From positions 66,021-130,020 of the forward strand of contig CALJTV010000005.1 in NCBI GenBank assembly GCA_937975645.1: a DNA stretch of 64,000 nucleotides, written 5' to 3'. Below the pieces are notes generated by a model, which did no database searches, was not told where the DNA came from, and was given only the letters and a program-made list of their open reading frames with translations. Shown in pieces: positions 9,719 to 17,073 of the stretch. Every line of letters begins with the position of its first letter. Position 1 is the stretch's first letter. The stretch is from an uncultured Dehalococcoidia bacterium (lineage in GTDB: Bacteria; Chloroflexota; Dehalococcoidia; GIF9; UBA5629). The position numbers and the translations under genes were made by a program.

Positions 9719-9750
9719 TCAGCAGCGTTCTTTATTTATTCAGGTCTTTC

Positions 9751-9823
9751 CCCTCACTCTAGCTCTCTCCCAGGGAGAGAGAGTAGTTTCCTCTCCCTCG
9801 ACGGGAGAGGACTAAGGTGAGGG
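9751..9823. repeat. Nested inverted-repeat element (REP/MITE-like)
   Basis: Outer arms CCCTCAC (9751-9757) and GTGAGGG (9817-9823) enclose two hairpins: CTCTCTCCC/GGGAGAGAG (9763-9781, 1-base loop) and CCTCTCCC/GGGAGAGG (9790-9810, TCGAC loop). No reading frame is present. The layout resembles the non-coding palindromic elements scattered in many bacterial genomes. A further 6-bp hairpin GTTCCC/GGGAAC lies at 9856-9869. The rest of the 9679-9993 gap holds only the tRNA-Val and glnA promoters. Confidence 0.65.
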
Positions 9824-9923
9824 TGGACTCTAAACAATCTTTAGACTTAGACTTTGTTCCCGTGGGAACAGGTTACCCCGAAGAAAAAAGCCCGAAAGAT
9901 ACACTAGCCACCAATCCAACCTC

Positions 9924-9952
9924 TTGAAGAAAACCACGAACTTCCCTATACT
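9924..9952 (+). promoter_or_regulatory. Promoter for glnA
   Basis: TTGAAG (9924-9929), a 17-base spacer and TATACT (9947-9952), 41 bases before the glnA ATG, which has a GGGGAGGG ribosome site. Confidence 0.6.
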
Positions 9953-9993
9953 TTCACCATAATATTCTAGCCCGCAACTGCACGGGGAGGGAA

Positions 9994-11334
9994 ATGGTGT
10001 CTAAGAAACTGGACGAAGTTAAAGAACAGGTGCTCGAAAGGGTAAAAGAGGAAAATATTAAGTTCATCCGGCTGTGGTTTACCGACATACTCGGCTTCCT
10101 GAAGAGCTTCTCCATCACCGCCGACCAACTTGAGGAGGCGCTGACCGAGGGTATGGGCTTCGATGGCTCGTCCATACTCGGCTTCGCCAGGGTGGACGAA
10201 AGCGACATGATTGCCATGCCAGACCCGAACACATTCCAGACCATCCCCTGGCGCCCCAGGGAGCAGGGCGTGGCAAGGATGTTCTGCGATATCTACTGGC
10301 CCGGTGGTCAGCCGTTTGAAGGCGACCCCAGGTACATCTTGAAACGCAACCTGAAGCGGGCGGCGGATATGGGGTATACTTTCAACGTAGGTCCCGAACT
10401 GGAATATTTCTACTTCAAAAACTCAGAGCGCACAGATTTCCTCGACCTCGGCGGCTACTTTGACCTGACACCCCCAGAGGTTGCTTCTGATATCAGGCGC
10501 GAGACCATCCTCGTGCTGGAGGAGATGGGCATAAAGGTGGAGTACAGCCACCATGAGGTCGCCCCCAGCCAGCACGAGATAGACCTCCACTACACCGACG
10601 CCCTCACCATGGCGGACAACGTGATGACCTACCGTCTTGTGGTCAAACAGGTAGCCCAGAAACACGGCGTCTACGCCACCTTCATGCCCAAACCGGTCTT
10701 CGGCGTTAACGGCAGCGGCATGCACGTGCATATGTCACTGTTCAAAGGTGACCGCAATGCCTTTTTCGACAAAGACGCCCCCTACCACCTCTCCGAGGTC
10801 GGCAGGCGCTTCATGGCAGGGCTACTGCGACACATCGCTGAGATAACTTCGATCTGCAACCAGTGGGTGAACTCCTACAAGCGGCTTGTGCCTGGCTATG
10901 AGGCTCCCTGCTACATAACCTGGGCAAGGCGGAACCGCGCTGACCTGATAAGGCTCCCGGAATATAAACCGGGCAAAGAGGTCGCCACCAGAATAGAGCT
11001 CAGGTCACCAGACCCCGCCTGCAACCCATACCTGGCTTTTGCCGTCATCCTTGCCGCCGGGCTTGAGGGTATAGAGAAGGGCTACAAACTGCCACTACCA
11101 ACCGAAGAAAATGTCTTTGAAATGAGCCCTGAGGAACGCAAACGCAAGGGCATCAAGACGCTGCCCGGAAGTCTTTACGAAGCCATTGTCCTCACTGAGA
11201 AAAGCCGGTTAGTCAAGGAAGCCCTTGGCGAGCACGCCTTTAACAACTTTATCCAGAACAAAAAGGTGGAATGGGACAAGTACCGCACTTATGTGACTGA
11301 TTACGAAATGAAAAGCTATCTGCCCATCCTTTAG
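9994..11334 (+). CDS. glnA: Glutamine synthetase, type I
   Basis: 446 residues, the length of the GSI-alpha subgroup. The beta-grasp N-terminus (FTDILGFLKSFSI, GMGFDGSSI) precedes the catalytic domain with the Glu metal ligands in NVGPELEYF, the ATP/ammonia motif NGSGMHVHMSL and the C-terminal RIELRSPDPACNPYLAFAV. It makes glutamine from glutamate, ammonia and ATP in the cytoplasm as a dodecamer. The adenylylation-site Tyr of GSI-beta enzymes is absent: the equivalent stretch reads NVFEMSPEER, so control is probably by feedback or transcription. It is monocistronic, with its own promoter and a GGGGAGGG ribosome site. Confidence 0.97.
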   Translation: MVSKKLDEVKEQVLERVKEENIKFIRLWFTDILGFLKSFSITADQLEEALTEGMGFDGSSILGFARVDESDMIAMPDPNTFQTIPWRPREQGVARMFCDIYWPGGQPFEGDPRYILKRNLKRAADMGYTFNVGPELEYFYFKNSERTDFLDLGGYFDLTPPEVASDIRRETILVLEEMGIKVEYSHHEVAPSQHEIDLHYTDALTMADNVMTYRLVVKQVAQKHGVYATFMPKPVFGVNGSGMHVHMSLFKGDRNAFFDKDAPYHLSEVGRRFMAGLLRHIAEITSICNQWVNSYKRLVPGYEAPCYITWARRNRADLIRLPEYKPGKEVATRIELRSPDPACNPYLAFAVILAAGLEGIEKGYKLPLPTEENVFEMSPEERKRKGIKTLPGSLYEAIVLTEKSRLVKEALGEHAFNNFIQNKKVEWDKYRTYVTDYEMKSYLPIL

Positions 11335-11415
11335 TCTGCACAATAAAACATCAGGGAAGCTACCGCACGCACTGTCCACTCGCAACCAGATGACTAGACC
11401 ATGGGGCTCGGAACG

Positions 11416-11613
11416 CTAGCCTGAGCCTTTAGTCGAAGACTTTACATTACTGGTGAGGAGTATCTGAATAACACTGCCACATTTAGGGCAGGTAACCTCT
11501 ACAGTCACCGATTGTCTCATCACCCGCTCCACCAGAGCAGTGACCACAGAATCGATGTTGTCCAGCCGTCTGTCCAGGGCTTCTATGCGCTTCTTTAGAT
11601 GTTCTTCTTCCAC
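11416..11613 (-). CDS. Hypothetical coiled-coil protein with one CxxC
   Basis: 65 residues. Residues 1-35 are charged with heptad-like Leu/Ile/Val spacing (a short coiled coil); residues 40-46 read VTCPKCG, a single CxxC knuckle, followed by a Ser/Lys-rich tail. One knuckle alone cannot complete a zinc ribbon, so a dimer might share the metal (inference). The start is GTG with a weak upstream ribosome site. I recognise no family. Its end lies 81 bases from the convergent glnA stop. Confidence 0.5.
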   Translation of the reverse strand: MEEEHLKKRIEALDRRLDNIDSVVTALVERVMRQSVTVEVTCPKCGSVIQILLTSNVKSSTKGSG

Positions 11614-11644
11614 GTTGTAGTTCTTTGTATCAAATTACATAAAG

Positions 11645-11670
11645 GGGGGAGCCTTCGTTTTCTCTCCCCC
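11645..11670 (-). terminator. Possible terminator after the 106-residue unknown gene
   Basis: GGGGGAG/CTCCCCC arms with a 12-base A-rich loop, followed on the reverse strand by a further C and TTTATG. The stem is strong but the T tract is short. Confidence 0.4.
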
Positions 11671-11701
11671 ACCAAAAACTAGCGCTATAATTATGGGACA
11701 G

Positions 11702-12022
11702 TTACAGACTCTTCTCAGCTACCCCTAATGAGGAAAGCTCAGCCTTATCTTGCTTTATCAAGCCGTCCACTTTGGCGTTGACCAAGGATTCCAGGTACTT
11801 GCGGAATGCCTCCCTGGCACCGGGCGAAAGCCGCAATGCCTCCTTCGCCCGCTGCCACTCTTCCTCTGTCCACTGGTTCACTTTGTCCGGGCTTAGCGGG
11901 AACTCTGAGATCATTCGCCGCTCCGCCCTGTCCAGCACCCTGCTGGTCACTGCCCTCTTAAGACGGTCAAAGGAAAGGAACTCTTCATTAGCATAAGGCT
12001 TGGGCGTCCATTCTTCTTCCAT
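11702..12022 (-). CDS. Hypothetical protein, highly charged helical
   Basis: 106 residues from the second Met, which is preceded at 8 bases by a GGAGG ribosome site; an ATG at 12037 would add five residues. The protein is rich in Glu, Arg and Lys and predicted all-helical, with a WTEEEWQRAKEALR segment and no Cys pairs or membrane helices. I recognise no family. It is followed by a G/C hairpin and lies downstream of the HerA-like ATPase on the same strand. Confidence 0.6.
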   Translation of the reverse strand: MEEEWTPKPYANEEFLSFDRLKRAVTSRVLDRAERRMISEFPLSPDKVNQWTEEEWQRAKEALRLSPGAREAFRKYLESLVNAKVDGLIKQDKAELSSLGVAEKSL

Positions 12023-12144
12023 AGAAGCTGCCTCCATCGCTGTACTTCCACCTGGCTTAGCACTGTACCCTTAATGCTATGATATGCCTAGCCAATCACT
12101 ATGTCAAGTGCCCACACCATTACCTGTCGCCAGACTTGCTGCTA

Positions 12145-14619
12145 CTAGCAAGCTGGCGTCAACCCCCCATCGGGGCTCTGCCAAGCAGGCACCCAGGCTA
12201 GCGCGACCAGACGGACTGAAATATCCTTCTTCGCCGGTCTGACCGTCACCCTCTCCAGTTCCTCGGTTAACGGGTCAACCCTTGACTGGAGCTCCTGGAC
12301 CTCCGCTCTGAACTCGTCCTCTAGTTCTCTCAGCCGTTGCTGGTAGGTTGCCAGCGTCTCCTTGGCACGTTCCACATCCTGGGCCTCTTTCATTATCCGT
12401 CCGGCACTGCGCACAGTCGTAGTACCACGGCTTAAGGAAGAATAGCTCAGCGCCTTCCTGCCCATAAAGGCGCTGAGCAAGGTGGCTCCTGCTGAAATCG
12501 CCGTCTGCATTTTTTGTTGCTTCGCCTGCTCTGCCTCTCTTTCGACCGCCTGCCGGGCGCGCCGTACCTTTTCCTCCAGCGCAGCTACCTTAGCAGCGTA
12601 CTTCTGCTTCGCCTTCTCGATAGCTTCATCGCGCTGTTCTCGCGAGCTCTGCTGCACCCGTATTCTGAAATCACGCTCCGATTCACCCGGCTTGGAGAAC
12701 ACCTTAAAGGTTGGACTCTTTAACAGCTCCACCTTTCGGTTTCGGTAAAGCCAGTCGGTAAATTCCCGACTCCAGACATCATAGCTCCTAGGACTGCTGG
12801 CAGCCGAAGGTAACGGAGCAAAAGCGGCTGGCTCACTTGGCAACTTTTCCAGGTCGGCGATGTCAAACGGGGCTTCGCTTGCCTTGTTCCAGTCTACAGG
12901 GATGGGGTCATCAGTGATCGGCGTAATATATGTGGACTCCTCCACCAGATCGATCCCGCTTTTTACATCAGCAAAGTGCACCTGCGCATGCCCCACAAGC
13001 ATCGGAGAATATACCAGCGTGTGCCCGGCCGGCTGGGTGCCGCGGATGGGAACAAAATACTGGGGGACAGTAGGTGGCAACACCGGCTTGGCACTTCCCC
13101 GCGAGATCCCCTCTCGTGGCTGCACCGACAGCATTGCTGGCGCAGCATGCACAGTTGCGGAAACCGCGGGTTGCTGCGGTGCTGCCCGGACTGTAGGCAC
13201 TGCAATGCGCACCGGGTCCATAAGCCTCTTAATTTGGACCCGGGTCATTGGTCCCCGGAGATAGGACATCGCCCACCGGGTCTCGAAGATCACTGGCGCG
13301 TCCTCGTGTACATTGTTCATCAGAAATATGCGGTTGCTCAATCCAGCCAGAGTCTGTTCCATAGCCTGCCGGTCAAACTTGGTACCTGCTGTAGCCGCCA
13401 CACCCTCAAGCCCCTCCAACACCCGCATCTTGTCACGCTCGGTCTGCAGCCTGCCTATGAACCAAGTACCGGTATTTGCCAGCCCTTTGTAGTCGAGGTC
13501 AACAGGGTTCTGCGTGGCAAGCAGTACACCCACGCCAAAGGCACGCGCCTGTTTGAGCAAAGTTAGCAAAGGTGTTTTAGAAGGTGGATTGGCAACAGGA
13601 GGAAAGTAGCCAAAGATCTCGTCCATATAGACTATAGCCCGGAGGCTGGTGGTGCCGGACTGAGAGCGCGTCCAGGCCAGTATCTGGTTAAGCAGCAGCG
13701 AGACAAAGAACATGCGCTCGGAATCGTTCAGGTGGGCTATGGAAAATATGGCTACGCGCGGCTTGCCACTCGGTGAATATAGTATCTCACCGATGTCCAG
13801 CGGCTCACCCTGAAGCCAGATATCAAAACCTGGAGCAGCAAGTAAGTTGTTCAGCAACAGCGCCAGCTCAAACCTGTCCTTCGCTGGATAGAAGGACTCT
13901 ATGTCCAGCACACCGACCTTGCTCACCGGCGGCGATTGTATTTGCTGTATCAGTACCCCCAGGTCCATATCCCACCCCTCCCGCCACGCCATATCCAATA
14001 TCGTGGAGATGAGTATGTGCTCCCGACTGCGGATGGGGTCAGCCTCTTTCCCTACAAGCCCAAGTAGACTGGTGACTGTTGAAATAATGCGCTCTCTGAG
14101 TAGTTCAGAGTCCTCCCTGACGGCTGGAGGTGGAGCAGCAAACGACTTTAGAATGGAGACTGGTATCCCGGCAGTGCTTCCCGGCGTATATATTACAAAG
14201 TCGGCAGCCTCCCTGAGCCTGGCAATGCGCTCACCGCTCTGCCCCCATGTTGCTAACCCGTTCCTCCATAACTCCGCTTGCTTCCTGGCATATTCTTCTA
14301 TGGTCAGTCCCTTCTTGCGGGCATCGTCTTCGTTTACCCAGGGGAGAAAGTCCTCCGGACGTAGCTCTGGGAAGGTGAGTAGCAGGTTGGGTAAATCGCC
14401 CTTGGGGTCGATCACAATGGACGGAATTCCATCCATCGCCGCCTCCTCCAGCAAAACTACGCACAGCCCTGTCTTGCCGCTTCCGGTCATGCCCACACAG
14501 ACCCCATGAGTGACCAGGTCCTTGGAATCATATAAAAGTAGCTCCCCTTTTGACTTCTTGGCAGCAAGGTCGTAAGTCTTGCCCAGATAGAAAACGCCTA
14601 GCTTCTCGTAGTCCTCCAT
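12145..14619 (-). CDS. HerA/DUF87-type ATPase with C-terminal coiled coil
   Basis: 824 residues. The RecA-like ATPase domain has Walker A GMTGSGKT (43-50), a following IVIDPKGD strand, Walker B AIVYMDEIFGYFP and a LLATQNPVDLDYKG sensor-like motif. This is the pattern of HerA/VirD4-like pumping ATPases annotated as DUF87/DUF853. Roughly residues 480-560 are low-complexity, and the C-terminal third contains a long Glu/Lys/Arg coiled coil interrupted by a short hydrophobic patch. The substrate (DNA or protein) is unknown, and no nuclease partner such as NurA is next to it. A GGGGGTG ribosome site lies 6 bases before the ATG. Confidence 0.85.
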   Translation of the reverse strand: MEDYEKLGVFYLGKTYDLAAKKSKGELLLYDSKDLVTHGVCVGMTGSGKTGLCVVLLEEAAMDGIPSIVIDPKGDLPNLLLTFPELRPEDFLPWVNEDDARKKGLTIEEYARKQAELWRNGLATWGQSGERIARLREAADFVIYTPGSTAGIPVSILKSFAAPPPAVREDSELLRERIISTVTSLLGLVGKEADPIRSREHILISTILDMAWREGWDMDLGVLIQQIQSPPVSKVGVLDIESFYPAKDRFELALLLNNLLAAPGFDIWLQGEPLDIGEILYSPSGKPRVAIFSIAHLNDSERMFFVSLLLNQILAWTRSQSGTTSLRAIVYMDEIFGYFPPVANPPSKTPLLTLLKQARAFGVGVLLATQNPVDLDYKGLANTGTWFIGRLQTERDKMRVLEGLEGVAATAGTKFDRQAMEQTLAGLSNRIFLMNNVHEDAPVIFETRWAMSYLRGPMTRVQIKRLMDPVRIAVPTVRAAPQQPAVSATVHAAPAMLSVQPREGISRGSAKPVLPPTVPQYFVPIRGTQPAGHTLVYSPMLVGHAQVHFADVKSGIDLVEESTYITPITDDPIPVDWNKASEAPFDIADLEKLPSEPAAFAPLPSAASSPRSYDVWSREFTDWLYRNRKVELLKSPTFKVFSKPGESERDFRIRVQQSSREQRDEAIEKAKQKYAAKVAALEEKVRRARQAVEREAEQAKQQKMQTAISAGATLLSAFMGRKALSYSSLSRGTTTVRSAGRIMKEAQDVERAKETLATYQQRLRELEDEFRAEVQELQSRVDPLTEELERVTVRPAKKDISVRLVALAWVPAWQSPDGGLTPAC

Positions 14620-14672
14620 AGCCGCACCCCCATAAGTATTTCGATGTGAAGGACACCCAAGGGTACGCAGTT

Positions 14673-14700
14673 AGTCTAGCACAAACAAGTCGGTTGTCAA
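14673..14700 (-). promoter_or_regulatory. Promoter for the HerA-like ATPase gene
   Basis: Reverse-strand consensus TTGACA (14700-14695), a 16-base spacer and TAGACT (14678-14673), about 54 bases before the ATG. The rest of the 14620-14790 gap shows no gene. Confidence 0.65.
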
Positions 14701-14790
14701 TCGTCGACGCCAGAAGCCATGTCTGGATGTGTTTGGAAACCATCAATAAGAAAGATAAAGCGGGTAAAGAAGAAAAGCAGCAGCTACTAT

Positions 14791-16206
14791 TTACAGCCCA
14801 CGGAGATAGGCATCTATAGAAGCCGCAGCCCGCTTGCCCGCACCCATGGCACTGATTACCGTGGCGGCACCGGTGACCACATCACCACCTGCCCAGACCC
14901 TCTCCTTTGTAGTCTTACCAGTCTCCTCGTCAGCTACCACTGTGCCGTTTTTCCTCGTCTCCAGCCCTGTAGTGGTAGAAGGAATAAGGGGGTTGGGCGT
15001 AGTACCCAGCGCCACGATGACGATGTCAACTTCCATGATGAACTCACTACCTTCCTTGACAACAGGACGCCGCCTGCCGCTGGCGTCAGGTTCGCCCAGC
15101 TCCATCTCGTAGCACTCCATCGCCGTCACCCAGCCCTGCTCATTGCCGATAAACCTCTTGGGGTTGGTGAGGAACTTGAAAATGACCCCCTCCTCCTCGG
15201 CATTTTCCACCTCCTCCCGCCTCGCCGGCATCTCGACACGCGACCGCCGATAAACGATGTACACCTCCTCAGCACCCAGTCTCAAGGCGCAGCGTGCAGC
15301 ATCCATAGCCACATTCCCACCCCCGATGACTGCCACCCTTCTGCCTATCTTCACCGGCGTATCATACTCCGGGAAAAGGTACGCCTTCATCAGGTTCACT
15401 CGAGTGAGGAACTCGTTCGCCGAGTAGATGCCATTAAAGTTCTCACCAGGGATGTTGAGGAACATCGGCAACCCAGCACCTGTCCCCAAAAACACGGCAT
15501 CATAGCCGCTGGCAAGCAGCTCATCTACAGTAGCCAGCTTCCCCATCACCGAGTCCAGCTTTATCTCCACGCCCAATGACTTAACATACTCTATCTCCGC
15601 CCGCACGATTTCCTTGGGCAACCTAAACTCAGGAATGCCATACATCAACACCCCGCCAGCCACATGCAGCGCCTCGAAGATGGTTACCTTATGCCCCATT
15701 TTGGCTAAATCGGCAGCGCAGGTCAGTCCAGCAGGGCCCGAACCGATCACCGCTACCTTCTTTCCTGTCGGAGGCGCCAGGTCCACCACCTTGTTGAAGC
15801 CCGGGTTCTGCTTCCGCTCCCAGTCAGCCACATACCTTTCCAGCCGCCCGATGGCCACCGGCGCTCCCTTCTTGCCCAGCGAACAGACCTCCTCGCACTG
15901 CGTCTCCTGGGGGCATACCCTGCCGCATATGCCAGGCAAGCTGTTCTTGCTTTTCAGTACCTTCACCGCCTCCACCATATTGCCATCACGGACAGCCTTG
16001 ATGAAATCGGGGATATCCACATTCACCGGGCAACCGGCTACACAAGGGCGCTTGGGGCACTGGATGCAGCGGCTGGCTTCACGCAGTGCCATCTCGTCGG
16101 TATACCCCAGCGCCACCTCGTTGAAGTTCCGCCTCCTCACCTTCGGGTCCTGGCGAGGCATGGGCACACGGTTCAGGTCAATCTTAGGTCTGGGTTTTTC
16201 TTCCAT
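14791..16206 (-). CDS. nfnB: Electron-bifurcating transhydrogenase large subunit NfnB (GltD-like)
   Basis: 471 residues, typical of NfnB. The N-terminal Cys sets C47/C50/C55/C59 and C94/C98/C104/C108 should hold two [4Fe-4S] clusters. FAD-binding GSGPAG is at 155-160, followed by a second Rossmann motif VIGGGNVAMDAARCALRLG for NADPH, and a C-terminal GGDVVTGAATVISAMGAGK. With NfnA it would catalyse reduction of NADP+ by NADH plus reduced ferredoxin. It starts 11 bases after nfnA, with GAGG upstream. A stand-alone GltB-less glutamate synthase role is the usual misannotation; the adjacent NfnA argues against it. It is the last gene of the redox operon. Confidence 0.92.
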   Translation of the reverse strand: MEEKPRPKIDLNRVPMPRQDPKVRRRNFNEVALGYTDEMALREASRCIQCPKRPCVAGCPVNVDIPDFIKAVRDGNMVEAVKVLKSKNSLPGICGRVCPQETQCEEVCSLGKKGAPVAIGRLERYVADWERKQNPGFNKVVDLAPPTGKKVAVIGSGPAGLTCAADLAKMGHKVTIFEALHVAGGVLMYGIPEFRLPKEIVRAEIEYVKSLGVEIKLDSVMGKLATVDELLASGYDAVFLGTGAGLPMFLNIPGENFNGIYSANEFLTRVNLMKAYLFPEYDTPVKIGRRVAVIGGGNVAMDAARCALRLGAEEVYIVYRRSRVEMPARREEVENAEEEGVIFKFLTNPKRFIGNEQGWVTAMECYEMELGEPDASGRRRPVVKEGSEFIMEVDIVIVALGTTPNPLIPSTTTGLETRKNGTVVADEETGKTTKERVWAGGDVVTGAATVISAMGAGKRAAASIDAYLRGL

Positions 16207-16216
16207 CTCTATTGCC

Positions 16217-17059
16217 TCAGGAACTGCATTGGCACTGACGGGACTTCCATAGTTCGAAGGAGTGCTTCTCTTCTTCCAAGTACATCCGCTGCCGACTCAT
16301 CAGCAAGTCCCAGTCCACCTCATGCCCATCAAATTCGGGACCGTCAACGCAGACGAACTTGGTGACACCCCCCACACTCACCCGACAGCAACCACACATC
16401 CCAGTCCCATCCACCATAATTGAATTCAGACTGACGATCGTCTTCACTCCAAAAGGCTTGGTCGTCAGCGAGCAGAACTTCATCATTATCGCCGGACCGA
16501 TGGCAACCACCCGGTTGGTTCCTTTATTTTTTTCCAATACTTCCTTCAGCGGCTCGGTGACCACCCCTTTACGGGCATAGGAGCCGTCATCGGTGGTCAC
16601 TATCAACTCATCGCTGACAGCACGCAGCCGCTCCTCCCAGAAGAGCAGGTCCTTGCTCCGTGCTCCCATAATGGTGATGACCTTGTTCCCCACCTGCTTC
16701 AAAGCCCTGGCAATAGGGAATATCGGCGCCACACCTACCCCACCACCAACACACACCACCGTGCCAAAATTCTCGACCTCGGAAGGCAGCCCCAGCGGAC
16801 CGATTATGTCAAGAATAGCTTCGCCGGTTTCAAAGCTGGACAGTTTGTGTGTGGTGGTACCCACCTTCATCGCCACTAGGGTTATGGTACCCTTGCTGGC
16901 ATCCCAGTCCGCCAGCGTGAGTGGTATACGCTCACCAACCTCGTCCACACGGATGACCACAAACTGCCCTGCCCTAGCTTTCTTCGCTATCGCTGGAGCC
17001 TCAAACTCGAAACAGTCGACAACTGGACACAGTCTCTCTTTCGCCACTATCTTGTACAT
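16217..17059 (-). CDS. nfnA: Electron-bifurcating transhydrogenase small subunit NfnA
   Basis: 280 residues, typical of NfnA. The N-terminal FAD-binding barrel (RIPLTLAD) is followed by a VCVGGGVGVAPIFPIARALK nucleotide-binding element and a C-terminal [2Fe-2S] site with Cys at 222, 225 and 237 (DGTGMCGCCRV, FVCVDGPEF). Fold relatives are dihydroorotate dehydrogenase electron-transfer subunits, but pairing with nfnB fixes the assignment. In the complex it carries NADH and the [2Fe-2S] wire. It starts 14 bases after the StnC-like gene. Confidence 0.92.
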   Translation of the reverse strand: MYKIVAKERLCPVVDCFEFEAPAIAKKARAGQFVVIRVDEVGERIPLTLADWDASKGTITLVAMKVGTTTHKLSSFETGEAILDIIGPLGLPSEVENFGTVVCVGGGVGVAPIFPIARALKQVGNKVITIMGARSKDLLFWEERLRAVSDELIVTTDDGSYARKGVVTEPLKEVLEKNKGTNRVVAIGPAIMMKFCSLTTKPFGVKTIVSLNSIMVDGTGMCGCCRVSVGGVTKFVCVDGPEFDGHEVDWDLLMSRQRMYLEEEKHSFELWKSRQCQCSS

Positions 17060-17073
17060 GGCAAGACCTCATT

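Noticed and set aside
11405-11427. Hairpin GGCTC/GAGCC as a glnA terminator
   Set aside because: Only a 5-bp stem with a 13-base loop and three T residues; too weak, and it overlaps the end of the reverse small ORF.
12963-13566. Forward-strand ORFs within the HerA-like gene
   Set aside because: Overlapping frames with odd composition and no recognisable motif; antisense shadows of the real gene.
14791-16206. Glutamate synthase small subunit
   Set aside because: No GltB large subunit in the window, and an NfnA gene lies 11 bases upstream; NfnB is the better call.
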